Of a DNA stretch of 16,824 bases, positions 1 to 5,752 are shown one piece after another. The position numbers and the translations under genes are program-made. The first letter of the stretch is position 1. The number at the start of each line of letters is the position of its first letter. The DNA is taken from assembly GCA_934359755.1 (NCBI GenBank), contig CAKRLV010000045.1, positions 1-16,824 of the forward strand, written 5' to 3'. A model generated the notes under the pieces. That model did not search any database. It saw only the letters and a program-made list of their open reading frames with translations, and was not told the origin of the DNA. This stretch comes from an uncultured Agathobacter sp. Lineage in GTDB: Bacteria; Bacillota; Clostridia; Lachnospirales; Lachnospiraceae.

Positions 1-246
1 GAAATGAGTATTGAGTTGACAAGGAAGGTGGAGCATATGTGTAATTTAAGTCAGGTAGTATTAGAACATGGTGAAGAACGTGGCATCAAGATTGGCAAAA
101 TTGAAGGCAAAATCGAAGGTGAAAATAAACTTGGAAATTTAATATCAAAACTTATAGCTGCTGGCAGAAATGATGATGTTCTTAAGGCCGCATCTGACGA
201 AGAAGCGAGGAAAAAATTTTATAAAGAATTCGGAATGATAGACTAA
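1..246 (+). CDS. C-terminal fragment of Rpn-family (PD-(D/E)XK) nuclease/putative transposase
   Basis: The reading frame is open from base 1, so this is the 3' end of a gene that starts outside the window; the ATG at 4 is probably internal. The visible 80 or so residues hold an MCNLSQVVLEHGEERG segment, followed by a Gly/Ile/Glu/Lys-rich helical stretch with short repeats (IGKIEGKIEGE), then a helical tail ending in FYKEFGMID. In Firmicutes, an MCNLS...E.G...G segment followed by low-complexity GxxEG repeats is typical of the C-terminus of Rpn-type recombination-promoting nucleases (PDDEXK_2 transposase-like). The nuclease core would lie upstream and is not visible, so activity cannot be judged. 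These genes are usually multicopy and scattered in Lachnospiraceae genomes. The family call is from recognition of the tail only. Confidence 0.7.
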   Translation, partial: EMSIELTRKVEHMCNLSQVVLEHGEERGIKIGKIEGKIEGENKLGNLISKLIAAGRNDDVLKAASDEEARKKFYKEFGMID

Positions 247-249
247 AAC

Positions 250-360
250 TGCTTTGCACTCGTAACTTAACTGTCGGAGAGCATTTATGTGTTCCGAAGA
301 AACAAGGGAGAAATATCGTACATGCTATGCCGACCTTCAAAAATGTTCAAGTGCAAAGCA
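250..360. repeat. Perfect 11-bp inverted repeat, 89 bp apart
   Basis: TGCTTTGCACT at 250-260 and its exact reverse complement AGTGCAAAGCA at 350-360 face each other just after the Rpn-type gene. The arms could form a long-range hairpin in RNA or be the ends of a very small mobile remnant. No target-site duplication was recognised. The right arm lies inside the possible 54-aa ORF at 287-451. Confidence 0.5.
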
Positions 361-451
361 TTTACGCGTCTATGAGTGTTTACATAATTTACACGCTACT
401 AATGTAAAGCCTGAAAATAAGAATAACCCCAGTGGAATGGGGTTATTCTAA
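287..451 (+). CDS. Possible small protein, 54 aa (unrecognised)
   Basis: An ATG at 287 is preceded by CGGAGAG about six bases upstream, a usable ribosome site. The frame then runs 54 codons to TAA at 449-451. The product begins MCSEETREKYRTCYADLQK and contains four cysteines, with a mid-section AKHLRVYECLHNLH that could be an amphipathic helix. It lies 40 bp after the Rpn-type stop on the same strand. Its last codons overlap the hairpin that ends the convergent LacI operon. I do not recognise a family. The non-repetitive, mixed composition favours a real peptide, but the small size and the inverted repeat inside it leave room for chance. Confidence 0.42.
   Translation: MCSEETREKYRTCYADLQKCSSAKHLRVYECLHNLHATNVKPENKNNPSGMGLF
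413..449 (-). terminator. Rho-independent terminator of the ABC transporter/LacI operon
   Basis: A 12-bp perfect stem (420-431 with 438-449, core GAATAACCCCA/TGGGGTTATTC) closes a six-base loop. Read on the minus strand, it is followed by TTATTTTC. It lies 22 bp beyond the stop of the LacI-type gene. On the plus strand no U-tract follows, so it works mainly for the minus-strand operon. Confidence 0.85.
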
Positions 452-471
452 GGAAATTTATGAAATTGAGA

Positions 472-1476
472 TCAGTTTATCTTTTTAACGCTCTCTCCAT
501 CCGTAATCGTAAATGGAATAAGCTCATGTGTCGCAACTTTGTTCAAATCAATCATGTTTAACAAAATCTCAACACTTCTGACAGCCATCTGCTTGTACCC
601 CTGCCGTACAGATACAATCTTAGGGTTATAATAATCTGCAAGCGTTGTACCATCAAATCCAACTATCGAAATATCCTCAGGAACACTGAGTCCTTTGTCG
701 CGAATGGCACGAATGGCACCAATTGCCATTACATCACTCATCGCAAAAACGGCAGATATCTCGATATTTTTATCAAGAAGTCTCATCATTGCGCGATAAG
801 CGCTATCAAATGAGAATCGAGCCTTTTCATAATAAGCATCATTCATTGCAAGTCCATGCTTTTCAAAACTCTTCACACAACCTCTGTGTCTGTGTATAGA
901 AGTCTGCGATACCGCGAGATCACCACCTATCTCTGCTATCTTAGTATGTCCATTCTCTATAAGGAAATCAACCGCTTTTTCAGCCGCTTTTGCATCATCG
1001 GTAGCAACCGACGATAAATTAGGACTTTTTACTTCATCAGCCCTATTTGTAACCATAACACAAGGAACATTGATACTGTTGACCTTATTAATGGAACTCT
1101 CTGGGTTACCTCCGAGAAATAAAACACCAAGCGGTTTGCGTTCCCTACACAGTCGCAAAGCCTTCGCAATTTCATCTTCGTCCTCATCAAGGTAGTATAC
1201 AGCTGCGGTATAATCTGATGAATCTACCACAGACTGAATCTCCTCGATAATATTTGCAAAAAGCATATTTGATGTACCTTTTACCAACACAATTATTGAC
1301 TTAGATACCACCTGCTTTAAATTCTTTGCATTGTCATTTGGAACAAAATTGTAAGCCTTCACAATCTCCATAATTTTTGCTTTAGCTGCTGGACTTACAT
1401 CTCTTCTATTGTTTAAAACCCTTGAAACTGTGCTAACAGAATAACCAGATTCCTTAGCGATGTCTACGATAGTCAT
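472..1476 (-). CDS. LacI-family transcriptional regulator
   Basis: A 334-aa sugar-responsive repressor of the LacI/GalR family. Residues 2-22 (TIVDIAKESGYSVSTVSRVLN) are the classic helix-turn-helix, followed by a hinge around residues 46-55 and a periplasmic-binding-protein-like effector domain with motifs such as VSIVGFDG near the C-terminus. I chose the ATG at 1476 because AAAGGAT lies seven to eight bases upstream and the helix-turn-helix starts immediately after it. A longer frame from a TTG at 1503 would add nine residues and has no reason to be used. It begins four bases after the upstream permease stop, so the two are translationally coupled. As last gene of the operon it probably regulates the operon promoter, where operator-like repeats lie at 4720-4755. 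Its sugar effector cannot be read from sequence. Confidence 0.93.
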   Translation of the reverse strand: MTIVDIAKESGYSVSTVSRVLNNRRDVSPAAKAKIMEIVKAYNFVPNDNAKNLKQVVSKSIIVLVKGTSNMLFANIIEEIQSVVDSSDYTAAVYYLDEDEDEIAKALRLCRERKPLGVLFLGGNPESSINKVNSINVPCVMVTNRADEVKSPNLSSVATDDAKAAEKAVDFLIENGHTKIAEIGGDLAVSQTSIHRHRGCVKSFEKHGLAMNDAYYEKARFSFDSAYRAMMRLLDKNIEISAVFAMSDVMAIGAIRAIRDKGLSVPEDISIVGFDGTTLADYYNPKIVSVRQGYKQMAVRSVEILLNMIDLNKVATHELIPFTITDGESVKKIN

Positions 1477-1480
1477 AATT

Positions 1481-2344
1481 TTATCCTTTAACTGCTCCTG
1501 CAACTACACCCTCGATGATGTACTTCTGTGCTGCAATATAGAAAATGACTACTGGAATAATAGCTAAGACAAGCATAGCCATCATTGTACCCCAGTCAAC
1601 TGCACCATATCCACCTTTTAAGTACTGTACAACGATTGGAATAGTCTTGTATTTTTTCAAATCAAGTACAAGATAAGGAAGAAGGTAATCGTTCCAGATC
1701 CACATTGCCTGAAGGATACATACTGTAATAGTAGTAGGCTTCATGATTGGGAATACAATCTGGAAAAATGTCTGAAGTGGTGTACAACCATCAATCATAG
1801 CAGCTTCCTCAATCTCAAGCGGTATGCTCTTTACAAATCCACAGAACATAAATACCGCAAGTCCTGCACCAAATCCCAGATAAATAACAATAATTGAAAC
1901 TGGATTTGTCAAATGAAGTAAATTTGCAATCTTTGATAATGTAAACATAACCATCTGGAATGGTACAATCATAGAGAAAAGGCAAAGCATATACATGCCT
2001 TTTGAAAACTTGCTGTTCACTCTTGTAATATACCATGCACACATTGATGTACAAAGTACAATTACTGCAACTGATCCAAATGTAATAATTGCAGAGTTAA
2101 GTGCTGCTGACCAGAAATTAGTCTTCTCAATACCATTCATAAAGTTCTGTAATCCGAAATATGAAATCTTATCAGGGAGTGAAAATGGTGCTCTCATGAT
2201 AAATGCTTTTTTCTTTAAAGCGTTGATAACAACTAAGAAGATAGGATAAAGCCAGAGTACTGCTAATACACTGAAAAATAATGTAATTATCCAACCATGT
2301 TTTGCTCTTCTTGCTGAATTTACTGTCTCTTTTGACTTAGCCAT
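1481..2344 (-). CDS. Carbohydrate ABC transporter permease (MalG type)
   Basis: A 287-aa inner-membrane permease of the CUT1 sugar family. It shows about six hydrophobic segments, starting with WIITLFFSVLAVLWLYPIFL near residues 18-37. The cytoplasmic EAA loop at about 179-203 (EEAAMIDGCTPLQTFFQIVF...) docks the ATPase. Length and motif match MalG-like subunits. The start at 2344 has a near-perfect AAGGAGGT ribosome site. It overlaps the stop of the upstream permease by one base (TAATG), so the two membrane subunits are coupled and made in equal amounts. The substrate is a sugar or oligosaccharide by family, otherwise unknown. No ATPase gene lies in the operon, so a shared ATPase of the MsmK type elsewhere probably energises it (inference from common Firmicute practice). 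Confidence 0.95.
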   Translation of the reverse strand: MAKSKETVNSARRAKHGWIITLFFSVLAVLWLYPIFLVVINALKKKAFIMRAPFSLPDKISYFGLQNFMNGIEKTNFWSAALNSAIITFGSVAVIVLCTSMCAWYITRVNSKFSKGMYMLCLFSMIVPFQMVMFTLSKIANLLHLTNPVSIIVIYLGFGAGLAVFMFCGFVKSIPLEIEEAAMIDGCTPLQTFFQIVFPIMKPTTITVCILQAMWIWNDYLLPYLVLDLKKYKTIPIVVQYLKGGYGAVDWGTMMAMLVLAIIPVVIFYIAAQKYIIEGVVAGAVKG

Positions 2345-3186
2345 TACTGCTGTACCTCCTTACTTCTTGTAATCTTATTCTGAGCAATTGCAATAACTGC
2401 TACGATGATGAAGAATACTACGGCTTTTGCCTGACCTGCACCTTCCCATCCTGTTCTTGTGTAGAATGTCTCAAAAATATTGAGCGCAAGCATCTGAGAA
2501 CTATTTGATGGCTCACCAGCTGTAAGAGCAAGGTTCTGATCAAACAACTTGAATGAGTTTGTAAGTGTAAGGAAAGAACAAATTGTAATTGATGGCATTA
2601 CCATTGGAAGTGTTACATTCTTAAGTAACTGTCTGTTGTTGGCACCATCAATCTTAGCTGCTTCAATAAGTTCTCCTGGGATATTCTGAATTCCAGCAAT
2701 GTAGATAATCATCATATAACCAATCTGCTGCCAGCACATAAGAATTACTAATCCCCAGAAACCATATGTTCCAGAATATGTAAGAGTTCTTCCAAATTTC
2801 TCAAGAATACCATTTAAAAGAATCTGCCAAATATATCCAAGAACGATACCACCAATAAGGTTAGGCATAAAAAATACAGTACGGAATACATTTGTTCCTT
2901 TAATTCCCTTTGTTAAAAGCATCGCTGTTGCAAATGCAAGGATATTAATTGCTAGAACCGATACTATTGTAAATAATGTAGTAAATCCTAATGCATGTAA
3001 AAATGTATTATCAGAGAATGCTCTCAGATAATTGTCAATTCCTGTAAATGTCGCATTAGATAATGTAGAGAATTTACAGAATGATAAATAAATACCCATA
3101 ATAAAAGGAACTATAAATCCGATAATAAATGCTATAAATGTTGGTAATGCAAATATCGGAAAATACTTTTTAATTGCTTTTTCCAT
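2344..3186 (-). CDS. Carbohydrate ABC transporter permease (MalF type)
   Basis: A 280-aa CUT1 sugar ABC permease, partner of the MalG-type subunit encoded next. It starts MEKAIKKYFPIFALPTFIAF, with the first membrane helix at about residues 8-32. Further helices lie near 66-92, 104-125, 143-165, 198-215 and 254-272. The EAA loop at about 175-198 (EAAKIDGANNRQLLKN...) is the ATPase contact. I placed the start at the ATG at 3186 because GGAGAGG lies just upstream. An ATG at 3210 in the same frame would add eight residues but overlaps that ribosome site. It is separated from the binding-protein gene by an 86-bp spacer that holds a terminator-like hairpin, which should lower permease expression relative to binding protein. 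Confidence 0.95.
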   Translation of the reverse strand: MEKAIKKYFPIFALPTFIAFIIGFIVPFIMGIYLSFCKFSTLSNATFTGIDNYLRAFSDNTFLHALGFTTLFTIVSVLAINILAFATAMLLTKGIKGTNVFRTVFFMPNLIGGIVLGYIWQILLNGILEKFGRTLTYSGTYGFWGLVILMCWQQIGYMMIIYIAGIQNIPGELIEAAKIDGANNRQLLKNVTLPMVMPSITICSFLTLTNSFKLFDQNLALTAGEPSNSSQMLALNIFETFYTRTGWEGAGQAKAVVFFIIVAVIAIAQNKITRSKEVQQ

Positions 3187-3210
3187 GATAAATTTCCTCT
3201 CCAATTTCAT

Positions 3211-3244
3211 AAAAATGGGGCAGACACCAAGTGTTGCCTACCCC
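3211..3244 (-). terminator. Intercistronic hairpin/attenuator between binding protein and permease genes
   Basis: On the minus strand GGGGTAGGCA (3244-3235) pairs with TGTCTGCCCC (3226-3217) as a 10-bp stem with two G-U wobbles and an eight-base loop, followed directly by ATTTTT. It sits 28 bp after the binding-protein stop and before the permease ribosome site. Its form is that of a leaky terminator or 3'-end-stabilising hairpin, as known in malE-malF type operons. Confidence 0.65.
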
Positions 3245-3272
3245 TGTATTCAAATTTCAAACTAATCTGATA

Positions 3273-4661
3273 TTATTTAGCTGCTTTAGCTTCTTTAGCC
3301 CATCCATCAACGAATGCGCTCTTAACTCCGTCCCAGTCACCTGTTCCCTGAGCATACTCAAGCAATGCAGATCCAACACCATTCTTCCAGTTCTCAGAAG
3401 GCATTGTTGTGAAGCACCATGTTACAGGAGTCTTTCCAGCTTTTGTGTAAGCTGCATCAGCCTTAACTAAGCTGTTATCTGCTGTGTAACCATCTGCAAA
3501 TGTATCAAATGGTGTTGTGAATCCCATCTTGTTAGCCATAGCGTCACGTCCTGTATCAGATGTGATTACCCAGTTAAGGAAGTCTTCAGTAGCTTTCTGA
3601 TCAGCTTCTGAAACCTTAGAGTTTACACACCAGTAGTTCTCAGAACCAGTACAAAGTCCCTGATTCTCCTCACCATCAACACCAATGTAGATTGGCATCA
3701 TGCTGAAATCGTCAGCTGTGATTGTGTAACCATTTTCCTCATTTGTAAGGTTTCCATACTCCCATGTACCATTCTGGTAGAATACAGCTTCGCCCATACC
3801 GAACTCAGCCTCAGCCTCATCACCTGTCTTGTTAGAAAGAAGTCCTGGCTCACATGTAGAATCTGTGATATAAAGATCCCACATATTCTTGTAGTTATCA
3901 AGGTATGTTCCCTTAATAGCATCTGTTGAGCTGATTCCATCTGCCTTGTACTCATAGTAGATTGGAAGGTTTGCTAAATGAGTCTTAAATCTCCAGTCTG
4001 AAGATCCATCCATACCTGCTGAAGTGAAAGCACCCTTGATGTTGTATCCGAACTTGTCATTGATTTCATCTTTTCTAGCCTGAATATCATCAGCTACGGC
4101 CTTTAATGTATCGAAGTTGTTGATTTCTTCTACTGATTTAACCTTTGCTCCGTCCATTGTGCAGTAATTCTCAAGAATTGTCTTGTTGTAAATAAGACCG
4201 TATGTCTCGATAACGTATGCAATACCTTTAACAGCATCGCCATCTTTAAGAGCGTAATCTTCGCTTGTTAAATGCTTATATAACTCTGTACCAGATAAGT
4301 CTGCACAGTAGTCACTCCATGTTGCAAGACCAACAGGTCCGTTTACCTGGAATAATGTAGGAGCTTCTGTCTTCTCTACCTCAGACTTTAATGTCTGCTC
4401 ATATGTACCATCTGCTGCTGTGATAACCTGTACTTCAACACCAGTCTCATCTGTGTATGCTTTTGCAAGATCCTGCCATTGCTGATCCTGCTCTGGTTTG
4501 AAGTTTAAGTAGTATACAGAACCACCTTCTGCTGAAGCTTCTTTGTTTGAAGCCTTCTGTGTGTCGCTACCACCATTTGTTCCGTTGCTTTCTCCACAAC
4601 CTGCGAACATTGTAGCGAGCATAGTAGATACTAATAATCCAGCTACTAATTTCTTCTTCAT
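3273..4661 (-). CDS. Extracellular sugar-binding lipoprotein of the ABC transporter
   Basis: A 462-aa family-1-type solute-binding protein that captures a sugar outside the cell and hands it to the two permeases. The N-terminus MKKKLVAGLLVSTMLATMFA is a lipoprotein signal peptide, with the lipobox Cys at residue 22 (MFAGC). A Ser/Gly/Asn/Lys-rich linker follows, and the mature fold begins near VYYLNFKPEQDQQWQDLAK. Internal motifs such as GEAVFYQNGTWEY and GLCTGSENYWCVN are typical of CUT1 binding proteins. I chose the ATG at 4661 because AGGAGGG precedes it and the signal peptide starts there. The same frame is open back to 4754, but that stretch is the promoter and operator region. Length fits the family. 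The ligand is not deducible. Confidence 0.95.
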   Translation of the reverse strand: MKKKLVAGLLVSTMLATMFAGCGESNGTNGGSDTQKASNKEASAEGGSVYYLNFKPEQDQQWQDLAKAYTDETGVEVQVITAADGTYEQTLKSEVEKTEAPTLFQVNGPVGLATWSDYCADLSGTELYKHLTSEDYALKDGDAVKGIAYVIETYGLIYNKTILENYCTMDGAKVKSVEEINNFDTLKAVADDIQARKDEINDKFGYNIKGAFTSAGMDGSSDWRFKTHLANLPIYYEYKADGISSTDAIKGTYLDNYKNMWDLYITDSTCEPGLLSNKTGDEAEAEFGMGEAVFYQNGTWEYGNLTNEENGYTITADDFSMMPIYIGVDGEENQGLCTGSENYWCVNSKVSEADQKATEDFLNWVITSDTGRDAMANKMGFTTPFDTFADGYTADNSLVKADAAYTKAGKTPVTWCFTTMPSENWKNGVGSALLEYAQGTGDWDGVKSAFVDGWAKEAKAAK

Positions 4662-4719
4662 TTTTGTCCCTCCTAATAAAAAAAAAACGTATTTTTGTAA
4701 AACGCCCCCGCCGACTGAA

Positions 4720-4755
4720 AATGTTTTCGGCAATGTTTTCGGTAACGTTTTCATG
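4720..4755 (-). promoter_or_regulatory. Three tandem 12-bp operator-like repeats
   Basis: On the plus strand AATGTTTTCGGC, AATGTTTTCGGT and AACGTTTTCATG follow one another at exactly 12-bp period (4720-4731, 4732-4743, 4744-4755). The minus strand reads ATGAAAACGTTACCGAAAAC..., whose AAAACGTT core resembles half-sites bound by LacI-family regulators and cre sites. They begin six bases downstream of the -10 box, overlapping the expected transcription start and early leader, an ideal place for repression. The LacI-type protein encoded at the end of the operon is the obvious candidate ligand (inference). Confidence 0.65.
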
Positions 4756-4760
4756 ATGTG

Positions 4761-4794
4761 AGTATATACCCTTATTTTGGGTATTGCAATACCC
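4761..4794 (-). promoter_or_regulatory. Sigma-A promoter of the ABC operon with a palindrome over the -35
   Basis: On the minus strand TTGCAA (4789-4784) and TATACT (4766-4761) are separated by exactly 17 bp. A perfect 16-bp palindrome GGGTATTGCAATACCC (4779-4794) covers the -35, and a further ATACCC half-site lies at 4766-4771, so ATACCC/GGGTAT occurs three times in 29 bp. This suggests a second regulator besides the one at 4720-4755. Confidence 0.75.
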
Positions 4795-4811
4795 TAATTG
4801 ACGTTTCTGTA

Positions 4812-4934
4812 CTATTTCCTAAATTCTACGAAAGTTTTTTGTGCATATTTCACAACCGAATATGCGTCATATAGTGCAATGGTACCACGTGCTATAGCTC
4901 CATCTTCTATAGCTCCATCTTCTGTACAACACGA
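4812..4934 (-). pseudogene. Possible gene remnant upstream of the ABC promoter
   Basis: On the minus strand a 40-codon frame is open between a TAA at 4935-4937 and a TAG at 4812-4814, with no ATG, GTG or TTG start. It reads protein-like, ending ALYDAYSVVKYAQKTFVEFR plus a Lys. The 15-bp tandem duplication at 4892-4921 keeps this frame and doubles the residues EDGAI. This could be the decayed end of a lost gene. It could equally be chance, and it is not recognised. Confidence 0.2.
4892..4921. repeat. 15-bp perfect tandem duplication
   Basis: CTATAGCTCCATCTT occurs twice in direct succession (4892-4906, 4907-4921), and two further bases continue the match. It lies between the ABC promoter and the DUF3783 terminator and looks like recent slippage or unequal exchange. 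No regulatory role is evident. Confidence 0.8.
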
Positions 4935-4956
4935 TTAGTCTCCTCCGAATATAGCT

Positions 4957-4988
4957 CAAAAAAAGCAGGCATTAAATTATATGCCTGC
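4957..4988 (-). terminator. Rho-independent terminator of the AAA+/DUF3783 operon, inside the last codons
   Basis: GCAGGCAT (4965-4972) pairs with ATGCCTGC (4981-4988) around an eight-base loop, and on the minus strand seven consecutive T follow. The upstream arm is formed by the last sense codons of the DUF3783 gene and its TAA stop (4979-4977) lies in the loop, so coding and termination signals overlap. Confidence 0.88.
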
Positions 4989-5351
4989 ATGAAATAAATA
5001 TTCCTTTTGTAATTCTTTATGCAATTGTTCTGGTGTCCAGAATATGTTCTGCGGTGTTAATACAGCCCGCAAAGCTATCTTCCCGACATTCTTCCTGCCA
5101 CACTCTGCAAGAAATTTGTCAAGTATCTGTGAATTTATTCCCGAAAGCACGAGCATCTCAGTGCCAAATGCTTCCAAACGGCTCTTGCCAGGCTTTCTGG
5201 TGAATCCATCAATACCTGCAAGTGCACCAAGCTGCTGCTCATATTCCACCGGAAGAACATCCACAAGTATGATTTGAAGCTCATCACATACCTGCTGCAA
5301 TCTGCGCCGTTTGTCTCCTTTTATCTCAAAAGCAAGAATCATCTGTCCCAT
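4977..5351 (-). CDS. DUF3783 family protein
   Basis: A 124-aa protein that resembles the DUF3783 family of Clostridia, a family without known function. The C-terminal part, with ALRAVLTPQNIFWTPEQLHK and a closing EL.KEY, carries the conserved T..N..W....L..EL pattern of that family. The N-terminal half (MILAFEIKGDKRRRLQQVCD) looks like an alpha/beta unit. I prefer the ATG at 5351 because AGGAG lies eight bases upstream. A GTG at 5360 in frame has that AGGA directly against it, too close to be used, and an ATG at 5342 is less well placed. It is the last of three closely packed genes behind an orphan Lon-like ATPase. The short spacing (11 bp from the previous stop) argues that the three products act together. 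Confidence 0.75.
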   Translation of the reverse strand: MGQMILAFEIKGDKRRRLQQVCDELQIILVDVLPVEYEQQLGALAGIDGFTRKPGKSRLEAFGTEMLVLSGINSQILDKFLAECGRKNVGKIALRAVLTPQNIFWTPEQLHKELQKEYLFHAGI

Positions 5352-5362
5352 CTCATCCACTC

Positions 5363-5743
5363 CTATACTATCTCAGGTGTAAAATCCTCGGTATCTGCGC
5401 ACATCCTGCCTCCGAGTATATCAATCATTTTTTTCAAAAGCGGCTTACACTTTCCATCAATATCTGCCGGATATGAAATATAAAAAAGTGACCTGGCACC
5501 AAAATCCGCCAGATAATTATTGCTGAATTCATCGCCCATATCAAGCTCACAGCTCTCAATGTCCATAGATTTTTTCTCCTCGACTTCTATCTCAGCCACG
5601 CCAGCCTCATTCCAGACCTCGACATCAAAGCCTGCCGCATCTGCCACATCAGCAATCTTTTCTATTGACAGCTCATCCGTACACATGTAGTACCATGCAG
5701 CTGGCACCACACTGCGGGTCTGCTTTTTGTTATGTTTTGACAT
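5363..5743 (-). CDS. Hypothetical protein, 126 aa, acidic, in the AAA+/DUF3783 operon
   Basis: I do not recognise this family. The protein starts with a basic tail (MSKHNKKQTR) and then has an acidic alpha/beta-looking body. ELSIEKIADVADAAGFDVEV resembles a helix-strand unit, the central segment is rich in Glu/Asp (VAEIEVEEKKSMDIES), and a later segment reads FGARSLFYISYPADIDGKCK. There is no signal peptide or membrane segment, so it is cytoplasmic. Four cysteines are present but show no metal-site spacing. GGGAGG precedes the ATG. It starts nine bases after the ATPase stop, and DUF3783 follows 11 bases after it, so all three are one translation unit. An adaptor or substrate partner of the ATPase is a guess from position only. 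Confidence 0.85.
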   Translation of the reverse strand: MSKHNKKQTRSVVPAAWYYMCTDELSIEKIADVADAAGFDVEVWNEAGVAEIEVEEKKSMDIESCELDMGDEFSNNYLADFGARSLFYISYPADIDGKCKPLLKKMIDILGGRMCADTEDFTPEIV

Positions 5744-5752
5744 AAATCCTCC

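Noticed and set aside
1477..1503. TTG start nine codons upstream for the LacI-type regulator
   Set aside because: It overlaps the end of the permease gene, lacks a ribosome site of its own, and the helix-turn-helix starts right at the ATG at 1476, which has AAAGGAT.
4662..4754. Longer N-terminus of the solute-binding protein (31 extra residues from an ATG at 4754)
   Set aside because: The added stretch lies over the operator repeats and the leader, and the lipoprotein signal peptide and AGGAGGG site place the start at 4661.
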